This document shows, one piece after another, positions 18,690 to 27,800 of a DNA stretch of 64,000 nucleotides (its first letter is position 1; every line of letters begins with the position of its first letter). Source of the DNA: Bacillota bacterium. Lineage in GTDB: Bacteria > Bacillota > Clostridia > Oscillospirales > Acutalibacteraceae. The translations under genes and the position numbers were made by a program. The notes below the pieces were generated by a model that ran no database searches, was not told the origin of the DNA, and saw only the letters and a list, made by a program, of their open reading frames with translations. The stretch is taken from the NCBI GenBank assembly GCA_023390175.1, contig JAEWDK010000020.1, positions 397,033 to 461,032 of the forward strand. Reading direction: 5' to 3'.

Positions 18690-20072
18690 TCAATTTTTCA
18701 CACGAACGTCTATAATTGCCTTACCGTTGTATGGCCAAATCAGCTGATCCACCTCGCCCAGCACTTCGTCAAGAATGGCAAGCGCGTCCCGAAGCTCCTG
18801 TTCGGTAATAATCAGCGGCGGGGCGACTAAAATGCAGTTTTCATGCGAATAGGTATAAAACCCTTTTTGAATCAGCGAACCTACGATTTTGCCCATGATA
18901 TGCCCCGGGTCGGCTCCGAACGGAACCAGCGGTTCCCTTGTTTCTTTGCTTTTTACCAGCTCAACGGCAGAGAACAGCCCGATGTACCGCACATCGCCGA
19001 CGCTTGGGTGCTTCTTCTTGATTTCTTCCAGCAGGATTCCCAATATGACACCCCGCTCCTTTGCCTGTGCGATCAGTCCGGCCTCCTTGTAAAATTCAAG
19101 GGTTGCAATACCGGCGGCGCAGCTGATGGGGTGCGCGGAATATGTAAGGCCGCAGCTCAAAAAATTACGGTCAAAGAATTCAGCAATTTTCTTGCTGACG
19201 ATTACGCCGCCGAGCGGCATATAACCGCAGGTAATTCCTTTTGCAAACGTAATGATGTCGGGCTTGACGCCGAAATTGTTCACGGCAAAGTATTCACCGG
19301 TGCGCCCCCAGCCTGACATTACTTCGTCGCAGACCATCAGGATGCCGAATTCGTCGCAAATTTTGCGCACACCCGGCAAATATCCCTTCGGCGGAATGAT
19401 TACGCCGTTGCTGCCGGTGACGGTTTCCAGGAAAATGGCGGCTACCGATTCCCTGCCCTCGTAAATGATTTGCTCCCGCAGCTGCGAAAGGTAATACTTC
19501 GTTGCGGCCTCTTCGCTTTCAAACGAGATCGGGGACTGATAAATATAAGGGTCAAAGAATTTGACAAACCCGGGGATTCCCGGTTCGCAGGCGTACCTTC
19601 TGGGCTCGCCGGTCAGGTTCGCCGCGCCGTAGGTGGAACCGTGGTAAGAGCGGTACCGTGAAAAAATCTTATTGCGCCCTGTCACCATTTTTGCAATCTT
19701 AATGGCGTTTTCATTCGCGTCCGCTCCGCCAAGGGTAAAGAAAACTTTGCCCATGTTGTCCGGCGCCAGATCCACAACCATTTTCGCAAGCTGGGAACGG
19801 ACGTCCACCGCAAAGGACGGGGCGGAAAATGCCAGCCGTTCCGCCTGCTCCTGAATCGCCGTAATGACCTTTTTATTTCCGTGACCAATATTCAGATTTA
19901 CCAGCTGGGAAGACATGTCGTAATAACGCTTTCCCTCACCGTCCCAAAAATAAATTCCTTCGCCGCCGACCATGACTTTTGGCGCCAGCCCACCCTGCAC
20001 GCTCCACGAATGAAGGTTATACTTCTGTGACGTTTCACTGATTTCTTTTACCGTTGTTAATTCAAGTTCCAT
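18690..20072 (-). CDS. Class III PLP aminotransferase, probable beta-alanine aminotransferase
   Basis: A protein of 460 residues. It shows the class III pattern: D249-E250 in MVCDEVMSGWGRTG and the PLP lysine K278 in TFAKGITCGYMPLGG. It is the first gene of the operon. Beta-alanine from uracil (or beta-aminoisobutyrate from thymine) is the natural candidate substrate, releasing the last pyrimidine nitrogen onto a keto acid and giving malonic semialdehyde. GGGGTGA precedes the ATG. Other omega-amino acids are possible substrates. Confidence 0.85.
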   Translation of the reverse strand: MELELTTVKEISETSQKYNLHSWSVQGGLAPKVMVGGEGIYFWDGEGKRYYDMSSQLVNLNIGHGNKKVITAIQEQAERLAFSAPSFAVDVRSQLAKMVVDLAPDNMGKVFFTLGGADANENAIKIAKMVTGRNKIFSRYRSYHGSTYGAANLTGEPRRYACEPGIPGFVKFFDPYIYQSPISFESEEAATKYYLSQLREQIIYEGRESVAAIFLETVTGSNGVIIPPKGYLPGVRKICDEFGILMVCDEVMSGWGRTGEYFAVNNFGVKPDIITFAKGITCGYMPLGGVIVSKKIAEFFDRNFLSCGLTYSAHPISCAAGIATLEFYKEAGLIAQAKERGVILGILLEEIKKKHPSVGDVRYIGLFSAVELVKSKETREPLVPFGADPGHIMGKIVGSLIQKGFYTYSHENCILVAPPLIITEQELRDALAILDEVLGEVDQLIWPYNGKAIIDVRVKN

Positions 20073-20094
20073 ACGACTTCACCCCATAACAAAT

Positions 20095-20140
20095 TTTGAA
20101 AAACAAAAAGGCGCCTGTTCCTCGGAACAGGCGCCTTTGC
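20095..20140 (-). terminator. Leader hairpin 2 of the pyrimidine operon (terminator/attenuator)
   Basis: A 15-bp perfect stem (20107-20121 with 20124-20138), beginning GCAAAGGCGCC on the minus strand and followed by TTTTTGTTTTTC, is a textbook intrinsic terminator. It ends about 35 bases before the aminotransferase ATG. There is no room for another promoter between it and the gene, so the operon must be transcribed through it. Confidence 0.75.
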
Positions 20141-20152
20141 CGTATCGCTTCA

Positions 20153-20195
20153 CATAAAAAGGAAAGCTTCTGCCGGATTTTCCGGCCTTGCTTTC
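20153..20195 (-). terminator. Leader hairpin 1 of the pyrimidine operon
   Basis: On the minus strand GAAAGC pairs with GCTTTC around an inner GCCGGA/TCCGGC stem, followed by CTTTTTAT. It looks like a second, weaker terminator starting about 17 bases after the predicted transcription start. Together with the hairpin at 20107-20138 it fills the leader. Confidence 0.55.
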
Positions 20196-20218
20196 ACAAT
20201 CTATTTTGAATATACCCT

Positions 20219-20246
20219 ATTATAACATGGTTTTTGTTTTGCACAA
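20219..20246 (-). promoter_or_regulatory. Predicted sigma-A promoter of the pyrimidine operon
   Basis: On the minus strand TTGTGC (20246-20241), a 16-bp spacer and an extended -10 TGTTATAAT (hexamer 20224-20219). The predicted start is near 20212. It lies after the PucR gene and before both leader hairpins. Confidence 0.6.
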
Positions 20247-20288
20247 TGAATTCCAGCACAAAATACTCTGTGCTGCCGCACATTGAAA

Positions 20289-21446
20289 CTAAAGCAGCTC
20301 TTTTGCCAAAAAAGCCAAATAAAGTTTCAGCCCGTCCTGATACCCGAGATCCGTATTTAAAATTTCACGGATGCGCTTTATTTTATAGTTGACAGTATTG
20401 CGGTGCACATAGCTTTCCTGCGCAACCTCCTGCACGCTGGCGTTATGTTCCAGGTAGCTGCGGAGCGTAGCTGTATAATCCGTACTGTTTTTATCATCGT
20501 AACGTTCCAGTTCCCCCAGTGTATTCTGATAAAACCGCTCCAAAACCTTGCGGTCTTCCATTTCGATCAAAAGCTGATAAATGCCGATATTACGATAGGA
20601 AATCCACGGCTTATTCTGTTTTTCCGCAATGTGCAGCAATGTGATTGCCCGTTTGTAGCTTTGGGAAAGGGAGGCAAGGCCGGTATCGCTCAGGCTGACA
20701 CCCGCATGAAGGCTGCCGTCCGGGGACGATTTTCCGTATTTTTCACTGAGTGCCCCCATTGCCCGTTCTATCATTTCCTGCGGAAAGCTCTGTGCAACCG
20801 TAATCAGGTATTTATCCTGCCGAAAAATATTGAACCTGTCACTGTAGCCAAGCAGAATTTTGGACAGCGTCATCCGCAGAGCCTTGTCGTAATCAACAAG
20901 CTTTTCTTCGGAGGCCGCAGGCAGCGTAACGGCCGCCACACAGAAATCGGCATTAAGGTCGAATTCCCTGCGCGCGAGTACCGGGCAGAATTCAGAGGAC
21001 TTCTCCCACGTGAAAATAGCGTCGCGGAACGCACCCGCCACCGTGATGTCGCTTTCTTCGGACTTGATAATTTTACGGCAGAAGTCATTCGTAATATCCA
21101 CAATCCGTGTTTTCCAGGGTACGGAAAACAGCGGGAATTTCATGTCCCTGCAATACGCAATCAGCTCCTGCGGCACCGACTGAATGTAGGGCCCTGTATT
21201 CAAAACCAGCCCGCTCGCCTGGTGCTCCACCAGGCTTTTCGCCAAATCGGTAAGCCATTCACTGCCGCTGTGACCGATTCCGGTAACAAACACCAGCTCC
21301 TGCCCATGCAAAAAGGAGGCGACGTTCGGGTCCTCCAGCATATGGATCCAGCTGACCGGATTGTTCGTATTTTCTTCACCGCAGATAAGACGCATATCGT
21401 AATTTTCCGTTGCATATTTGCATAATTTTCGAAGAGTAATTGCCAT
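20289..21446 (-). CDS. PucR-family transcriptional regulator
   Basis: A protein of 385 residues. The N-terminal PucR domain covers about 8-130 (GQELVFVTGIG, SGLVLNTGPYI). A GGDEF-like middle part is followed by a C-terminal helix-turn-helix (TLRSYLEHNASVQEVAQESYVHRNTVNYKIKRI, about 330-365) of the HTH_30 type. PucR regulators control purine, pyrimidine and amino-acid catabolic genes in Firmicutes. It lies directly upstream of the pyrimidine operon in the same direction and is the obvious candidate regulator. Its transcripts would end at the leader hairpins. Confidence 0.85.
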   Translation of the reverse strand: MAITLRKLCKYATENYDMRLICGEENTNNPVSWIHMLEDPNVASFLHGQELVFVTGIGHSGSEWLTDLAKSLVEHQASGLVLNTGPYIQSVPQELIAYCRDMKFPLFSVPWKTRIVDITNDFCRKIIKSEESDITVAGAFRDAIFTWEKSSEFCPVLARREFDLNADFCVAAVTLPAASEEKLVDYDKALRMTLSKILLGYSDRFNIFRQDKYLITVAQSFPQEMIERAMGALSEKYGKSSPDGSLHAGVSLSDTGLASLSQSYKRAITLLHIAEKQNKPWISYRNIGIYQLLIEMEDRKVLERFYQNTLGELERYDDKNSTDYTATLRSYLEHNASVQEVAQESYVHRNTVNYKIKRIREILNTDLGYQDGLKLYLAFLAKELL

Positions 21447-21628
21447 ATTGATTCCTCCCTCCGTGAATTATAAAATAAATCCGCCAAATTTTCGGCATTA
21501 TACTTAATATTTCATAATTATGATAATATACAAGAATTTAACATTTTGCAAGATTTAAATTTAAAATTGCAAAAATAAAAAATCATACCATCACAAACCG
21601 AATGTCCCATTACAAAGGAATGGTGCGC

Positions 21629-22519
21629 TCAGCCGCCCTGTTTCCCCTCGATACAAAGCGTGACAAACTGTTTCATCGCTTCGCTCAGAAATTTATTTTT
21701 ATGATATATGATTTTAAAAGTGCGTTCAAACCGAATTCCGTCAATCGGAACTACCCGAAGCAATCCGGATTTCACCTCATTTACAACCGCGCGTTTGGAA
21801 ATAACGGAAACACCCAGCCCCTGCGCAACCGCCCTTTTAATTGTGTCGGAATTATTGCATGTCCAGGCGGCGCTCCAGGTCAGATTGCAGGCTGCCATCC
21901 TGTCTTCAAATGTTTTGCGGGTTCCGCTGCCCTTTTCGCGAATGATGAAATTTTCCTGTTCCAATTCATGCGGTTCAATTACCGGACGCTTTGCGAACTG
22001 ATGGCCCGCCCCGCTAATAAGCACCAGCTCGTCCTGCATAAACACGCGGTTCAGAACATCCGGGGAGGCAGTTTCCCCTTCCACCAAACCGATATCAATT
22101 TGATCGTGAAGAATGAGGCTTTCAATTTTTTCCGTGTTGTCCTCGCACACTTGAATATCCGTTTGCCGGCTGCATTGATTAAATCGGGAAACGAGTTCCG
22201 GCAGAATATAAGTGCACACGGTAACGCTTGCACCGATGCGGATGGAACCGTTTGTATGCAGCGTTTTCATGTTGGCTTCCACTTCCGTATCCATCCGGAT
22301 CATGTGGCGCGCATAGCTTAACAGCTTTTGTCCCGCCTGCGTCAAATACAGCTTTCTTGACAAGCGTTCAAAAAGCCGGACATCATAATGCTTTTCAAGC
22401 TCTGAAATTGCCTGGCTGACAGCAGACTGCGACATAAAAAGCGCTTCGGCGGCGGAAGTCATATTCATTGTGTCGCATACGGCGACAAATATTCTTAAAT
22501 GTCTTAAAGTCAAATCCAT
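21629..22519 (-). CDS. LysR-family regulator (YeiE-like)
   Basis: A protein of 296 residues with an N-terminal winged helix (LRHLRIFVAVCDTMNMTSAAEALFMSQSAVSQAISELE split by position 5-45) and a substrate-binding domain. It is divergent from the YeiH-type exporter, the same arrangement as yeiE-yeiH in E. coli, where YeiE is a sulfite-responsive regulator. A role in controlling the divergent gene is inferred. The 104-bp intergenic region is AT-rich with no clear dyad picked out. Confidence 0.82.
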   Translation of the reverse strand: MDLTLRHLRIFVAVCDTMNMTSAAEALFMSQSAVSQAISELEKHYDVRLFERLSRKLYLTQAGQKLLSYARHMIRMDTEVEANMKTLHTNGSIRIGASVTVCTYILPELVSRFNQCSRQTDIQVCEDNTEKIESLILHDQIDIGLVEGETASPDVLNRVFMQDELVLISGAGHQFAKRPVIEPHELEQENFIIREKGSGTRKTFEDRMAACNLTWSAAWTCNNSDTIKRAVAQGLGVSVISKRAVVNEVKSGLLRVVPIDGIRFERTFKIIYHKNKFLSEAMKQFVTLCIEGKQGG

Positions 22520-22623
22520 TCCTTCTTTTATATTACTATTTACTTATGATTATAATTAAATAATAATATTTTACTTATTTTATGTCAAGGCGTATGATAA
22601 ACAGCGAAAAGGAGGAAGATACT

Positions 22624-23616
22624 TTGAAAACAACAATCAACAAACTGCCCGGCATTGCGCTGGCAGCCCTTATTGCAATTCCGGCATGGCTGCTTGGGAA
22701 AGCATTCCCCGTAATCGGCAGCCCCGTGCTTGGAATTTTATTCGGAATGGTTTTGGCATTTTGGAAACGCCCGGAGTTTTTTCACGACGGCGTGCAATAT
22801 ACATCCAAGAAGCTGCTGCAATATTCGATTATCCTGTTAGGCTTTGACATGAATCTTTTCAATGTGTTTAAGGTTGGAAAGCAAACCCTCGTTTTAATGT
22901 GCTTTACGCTGACCGCGGCTTTTTTAACCGCTTTTGTGGCAGGCAAGCTTTTAAAGCTGGACGGTAATACAAAAACGCTGATCGGCGTCGGCTCCGCCAT
23001 CTGCGGCGGCTCGGCCATTGCCGCCACGGCCCCGGTCATTCATGCAAGCGACGAAGAGGTTGCCCACTCCATCTCGACTATATTCCTGTTTAATGTGATT
23101 GCTGCGTTTTTATTTCCGTTTCTCGGGCATGTGCTCGGCATGAGCGACCAAAGCTTTGGCCTTTGGGCGGGAACCGCGGTGAACGATACCTCGTCCGTTG
23201 TTGCAGCGGGGTATTCTTTCAGCAATGCCGCCGGCAACCTTGCCGTTATTGTGAAGCTGACAAGAACTTTAATGATTGTGCCTGTTACACTTGTTCTGGC
23301 TTTTTACACTTCTAAAAAAGCGGCGGGAAAGCAGCAAGGCAGCTACTCTATTGTAAAAATATTTCCTTGGTTTGTACTGGGGTTTGTGGCGGCTTCCATT
23401 ATCAACACATTTTTACCCATGCCGGCCGGCATGAGCAGCTTTTTATCGCAAACGGGAAAATTTGTAATCGTCATGGCAATGGCTTCCATTGGCCTAAACA
23501 CCAATCTTGTAAAGCTGGTAAAAAGCGGCGGGAAACCGATTTTGCTCGGATTTATCTGCTGGGCGGTTTTGTCGCTGACTTCACTCGGCGTACAATACAC
23601 AATTCTAAAGGTTTAA
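22624..23616 (+). CDS. yeiH: YeiH-family putative sulfate exporter (UPF0324)
   Basis: A protein of 330 residues from TTG 22624, which has GGAGG at 22611-22615; the in-frame ATG at 22582 has no ribosome site. About ten membrane helices. The family motif GVGSAICGGSAIAATAPVI lies near residues 118-136 and NDTSSVVAAGYSFS near 185. YeiH proteins are described as putative sulfate or sulfonate-related exporters; actual substrate unproven. Probably regulated by the divergent LysR protein. Confidence 0.82.
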   Translation: MKTTINKLPGIALAALIAIPAWLLGKAFPVIGSPVLGILFGMVLAFWKRPEFFHDGVQYTSKKLLQYSIILLGFDMNLFNVFKVGKQTLVLMCFTLTAAFLTAFVAGKLLKLDGNTKTLIGVGSAICGGSAIAATAPVIHASDEEVAHSISTIFLFNVIAAFLFPFLGHVLGMSDQSFGLWAGTAVNDTSSVVAAGYSFSNAAGNLAVIVKLTRTLMIVPVTLVLAFYTSKKAAGKQQGSYSIVKIFPWFVLGFVAASIINTFLPMPAGMSSFLSQTGKFVIVMAMASIGLNTNLVKLVKSGGKPILLGFICWAVLSLTSLGVQYTILKV

Positions 23617-23689
23617 TTTGATATAATTGTTTTCACAATTCAAGAACAAATCATTCCTTTTATAATAATTATTTATAATAATTAATTGC

Positions 23690-23721
23690 AAAAAAGCCAA
23701 CGCATATGCGTTGGCTTTTTT
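23690..23721. terminator. Bidirectional terminator
   Basis: A perfect 32-bp palindrome: GCCAACGCAT/ATGCGTTGGC flanked by six A and six T. It sits between the convergent yeiH and diguanylate cyclase genes, and its end overlaps the stop codon of the latter. Confidence 0.85.
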
Positions 23722-24643
23722 ATGCAGGGTCGTTTTCTTTATCCGTTCGTCCGGCAATCACGGTGTTTCGCCCTTCCGCTTTCGCCTGATACAGATTTTT
23801 ATCCGCGCGCGACAGAAGCTCCTCTGCGTCGATATTTTCCGAATGAATGGTGTAGGTGCCTATGCTGATTGTCACGGGAATCTTTTGGCCCTCATGTTCG
23901 ATTGGGGCACCCTGTACGCGCCGGCGAATGTCTTCGGCAATCCGAGCCGTAACCTGATGACCGGCTCCCGGCAGAGAAATAATAAATTCGTCCCCACCGT
24001 ACCGGGCAATCCAGTCCTGTTTTTTCCTGACAGCGGAGCCGGCAGACGTTCCCACTTGCTTGAGAATAACGTCGCCGCAGACATGCCCGTAGGTGTCGTT
24101 GATTTCCTTGAAATGGTCAATGTCCAGCATGATGACGGACATTTCCGACCGGTTCAGAACCGTATTATAAAGATCGACAGGCAGCCGCTCGTTTAAATAC
24201 CTGCGGTTATATGTCTGCGTCAATTCATCTGTCATAACCTGCCTGTTCAGATTGGAAATTATCTCATAAATATCTTCCGCGCTTTTGCCGTTGACATCTG
24301 CAACAATTCCCGTATCGGTAACATCCTTCAGCATTTCCACAACAAGCGGCTTACCGTCAAGCTTTGTGGGGCTTGCCATTACCATAAAAAGCCGGTCATG
24401 GTTATATTCGATTTTCACAAATGTGTCATTCGCCTGTATTGCCCTGCTTGAAACACAGTTCGTACAATATTCTCCGTTTTTCCAAAAACCGTAACAGGTG
24501 CTCAACGGAAAGCTGTCCTCTGTTCCGCTGTCCTGAATAACCTGTTTGCTGACCGGGTCAACAATTCTGATTCGGTCAAATAACTTATCAAAATTTAACA
24601 TAAAATCAGAAAATTGGCTCAAGCTGTGCTCGCAATTATCCAT
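23720..24643 (-). CDS. Diguanylate cyclase with N-terminal PAS-like sensor
   Basis: A protein of 307 residues. The N-terminal part (about 15-115) resembles a PAS domain with three cysteines (C50, C60, C63 in CYGFWKNGEYCTNC), which could bind a metal or haem or respond to redox. The GGDEF domain (about 136-300) has an intact active site GGDEF at 216-220, so it should make cyclic di-GMP. The feedback I-site is degenerate: the position five residues upstream reads KKQD instead of RxxD. No membrane segment, so cytoplasmic. A cyclic-di-GMP riboswitch occurs elsewhere in the window (39.2 kb). Confidence 0.88.
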   Translation of the reverse strand: MDNCEHSLSQFSDFMLNFDKLFDRIRIVDPVSKQVIQDSGTEDSFPLSTCYGFWKNGEYCTNCVSSRAIQANDTFVKIEYNHDRLFMVMASPTKLDGKPLVVEMLKDVTDTGIVADVNGKSAEDIYEIISNLNRQVMTDELTQTYNRRYLNERLPVDLYNTVLNRSEMSVIMLDIDHFKEINDTYGHVCGDVILKQVGTSAGSAVRKKQDWIARYGGDEFIISLPGAGHQVTARIAEDIRRRVQGAPIEHEGQKIPVTISIGTYTIHSENIDAEELLSRADKNLYQAKAEGRNTVIAGRTDKENDPA

Positions 24644-24793
24644 AAACTACCACCTGACAAAATAAAATTTCATCTATATAACAATCATCATAACACCAAC
24701 AGGAAAAAAGGGCAAGATTTCCTTTATTGCGAATCTATGGAATGGGTATTCGAAGCATTTTTACGGTATATGGAGAAGGCCATATATGCCGCT

Positions 24794-24833
24794 GCCCTGC
24801 TCCCCGCACGGAATTACCGCCGGGGAGCAGGGC
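24794..24833 (-). terminator. GC-rich hairpin after the adhesin gene
   Basis: A 13-bp stem (GCCCTGCTCCCCG with its complement, 24794-24806/24821-24833) with a 14-base loop lies 15 bases after the adhesin stop. The U-tract is poor on the minus strand, so termination may be inefficient. The rest of 24644-24847 shows nothing. Confidence 0.55.
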
Positions 24834-24847
24834 AACAGATAGATGAA

Positions 24848-27800
24848 TTAATGGTTCTTGCGGCGCCTTGCGGCTGCAAGGTTCAGGACAAGCAATACTG
24901 CCGCTGCAAGCATTACCGAAAGGAGTATCGGCAAATAAGAACGGTCTTCGCCGGTTTTCGGGTTGCCGCCCGCTTTTCCGACGTCGTCATCGCCGATATT
25001 TTCGTTCGGATTCTTGGAAACCGGCTTAGAGCTTGCGCCTGCTTTACCAACGTCGTCATCCCCGATGTTTTCGTTGGGGTTGGAGGATGGCGAGGATACA
25101 ACACTGCTCGTGCTGGAAGTAACACTGCTTGTTTCACTGCTGCTCGGGGTGTTGCCGCCCGGCGTGCCGCCGCCAGGATTTACCGGAATGGGCGAATCCT
25201 GAAAGGTCTGGGTGGGCAGACTGTTATAATTGGTTGCGTCCAGAGTAAAGGTCCACGGTATGGAATCCATTTGATATCCTGCTTTTGATTTGGTTTCTTT
25301 TATTGTGTAGGATACGTTCTGTTTTAAATTGTCAAACACAGCCTGGCCGTTCGCATCGGTCACTTTCGTTCTGACGGGAGTCGGAGAATCCGTTCTGTAC
25401 AGTGTGAATTCCGTATCAGAAAGGGGAGTTCCGGTATTCTTGTCCTGCTTCGTAATGGTAACCTGTCCTCTCGGTGTTCCCATGCCCCAGCCACTGGCTG
25501 CGGATACACTAACTAAAGTTTGATGCGCCTGATTGTCTGTTTCGCTTTTCACGCCGTTCAGCGTAACACTGTTGGTGTAATCGGTTGCTTCGGTTTTCGT
25601 CACATCCGTTACAAAGTCCAATTCATAAGCTTTGGAAAAATCCGTACTCGACGGGAACGTAAATGTAAACAGGCGGGTTTGGGGGTTGTAAAGAATATTT
25701 TTTGCGGGGTCGAGCGTAATTTCAACACCTCTTGTCCATGTACCATCGCCGTTCGCCGTCAGATTGTACAGTTTAACGGTGGACGAGTCAAGTTCCAGTC
25801 CATCCTGCAGTTGGTCGGTTAAAGTAACGCTTGTCGTTCCGTTTGGGAGCAGCCCGCTTGCCGGTATTTGGTTTTTATTGATAAGAACCTTCCACGCAAT
25901 CGAACCGGTACTTCCAGTAAACTGACCGCTTTTTTCCACAACAGAATGTGTCACGTTCTGTTGCGCCTGATTGCTGTCAACAGAATAATCAAACCCGTCA
26001 ATCGTAGTCGTCAACTTGGCCGTGTTATAAAATGTCAAATTGCCATTGTGCGACGCAAGATATGCGGGCAGAATTTCAGTTGTAATCTGAATTGTTTTCT
26101 GCGGGCTGCTTTCGCCCTTGGAAATATCGCCCAAATAAATGGTTAGGTTTTGACCGCTCAAGGTATATTTAGGAGTTCCGGACATTCCTAGCGAGGCGCC
26201 GTTCACCGTAACGCCTGTAAGCCCCAACCCATCCGGCAGGGTGTCGGTCACGGTGGCGTTCGTCATATCCATTTTGTTCTGGTTAACAGTCACCGTCCAC
26301 GCGAGTGTTTTAGTATCATAGTTATATCCACTCGACGTTTTTGCAATGACCGTACTCGGGGTCTTTTGGGAGGTAGGCGCCGTTCCTGAAATACCGTTAT
26401 CGCTTGTTAAAGAAGCTGAATTAGAAACGGATTGAGTTGTATTATTTCCTGCGTAATAGTCCTTGTCGGTCACTTCCGTAACCAATGTAATTACGACAGG
26501 TAAATCGCTTGTTCCATTAAAATCTTTCAAATGAACCGTGACAGTTTGTTTCCCATTTCCGTCTGTGCCAAGTTCGTAATAAGGAAGAGAAGGAGTGGTG
26601 CTGCCCGTTTTTTCAGTTAGGCCAATATCAACTCCATTCTGCTTTGCGCTGATGAAACTGAACTTTTGGTGATCCCCGATGGTGTCGGTTACAACCGGAT
26701 TTGTAATTGCAACCTTATGGCTGTTGTTGTTCACTTGAATTGTCCATGTAGCCAGATGCGAAGCAGCATCATAACCGGTACCCGACTTTTTAATCACGTT
26801 GGAGCCATCACCCACACCGGGTGACGTAGTGCTGCTTTTAGAGTTTCCTCCCTGTGCCAATGTGGCAGTATTGGTAAACGGGTTGTTGTTTGCCGTGTAA
26901 TAGGCTTGATCCACATTCGTTGTGAAGGTGAGTACCCGAGACCCTGTAATTTGATTTGCAAAGTGAACAGTCACGGTCTGAATACCATTTACATCTGTAT
27001 TAGTTGAATAAGAAATACCTTCCCCATTGGGAGTTGTACTAATTGGAGTCCCGTCCAGTTTAATCGTGCTCGCATTCAAAGACAGGTATTTTTGCAGCGT
27101 ATCTTTAACATCCGCGCCAGCCGGAACAATCCCGCCGTCCGGGTTAACCGTGACAGTCCATGGGATGGACTGTATCCGTTTGTTATCAGCATCTGTTACG
27201 ACCCCGGCTGTATCAACGCCTTTTTTAATCCAGGTATTAAAGCCGGTTCCATTCACTTCAGCTGTTGCAGGTGGCAGGCTGGCAGTAGAAGTTCCGTCTG
27301 CTCCCAGAACCGCCTTGTTGCTGTACTTTGGATTGAACGTAGCGGGAAAAGTTGGTATAAAGTCTTTGTCCGTTGCCGTTGTGGTAAAGACAATATCCTT
27401 AGTTTCATCGGAGCCCATATCGCCAAGGTGGAATGTAATTTTGTTTACGTCAATAGCGTCTTGTTCGTAATAAGGTGTTGCTGAACCGTCGGTTCCTGAA
27501 CCGACACTAACCCCGCCCCAAGTGGGATCGTTATTAAATGTCTGCGGATTTCCGCTGAGCGTGTCGGTCACAACTACGTTTTTCAGGCCTTTGTTATACG
27601 CGTCATGGCCGGACTTAACAGTCACTGTCCATGTGATGATTCCATTATTATATGTTCCCGTTTTTGAAATAGCCGGAGCTACCGGCGCTACAATAACGTC
27701 AACCGGTAAAACTACAGTGCCGCCGCCGATTTGAAATGTGATGACCTTCGGGTCTGTTGTTCCAAGATTTGACGCAGAAAAAGAGGAAGACGCGCCAAAC

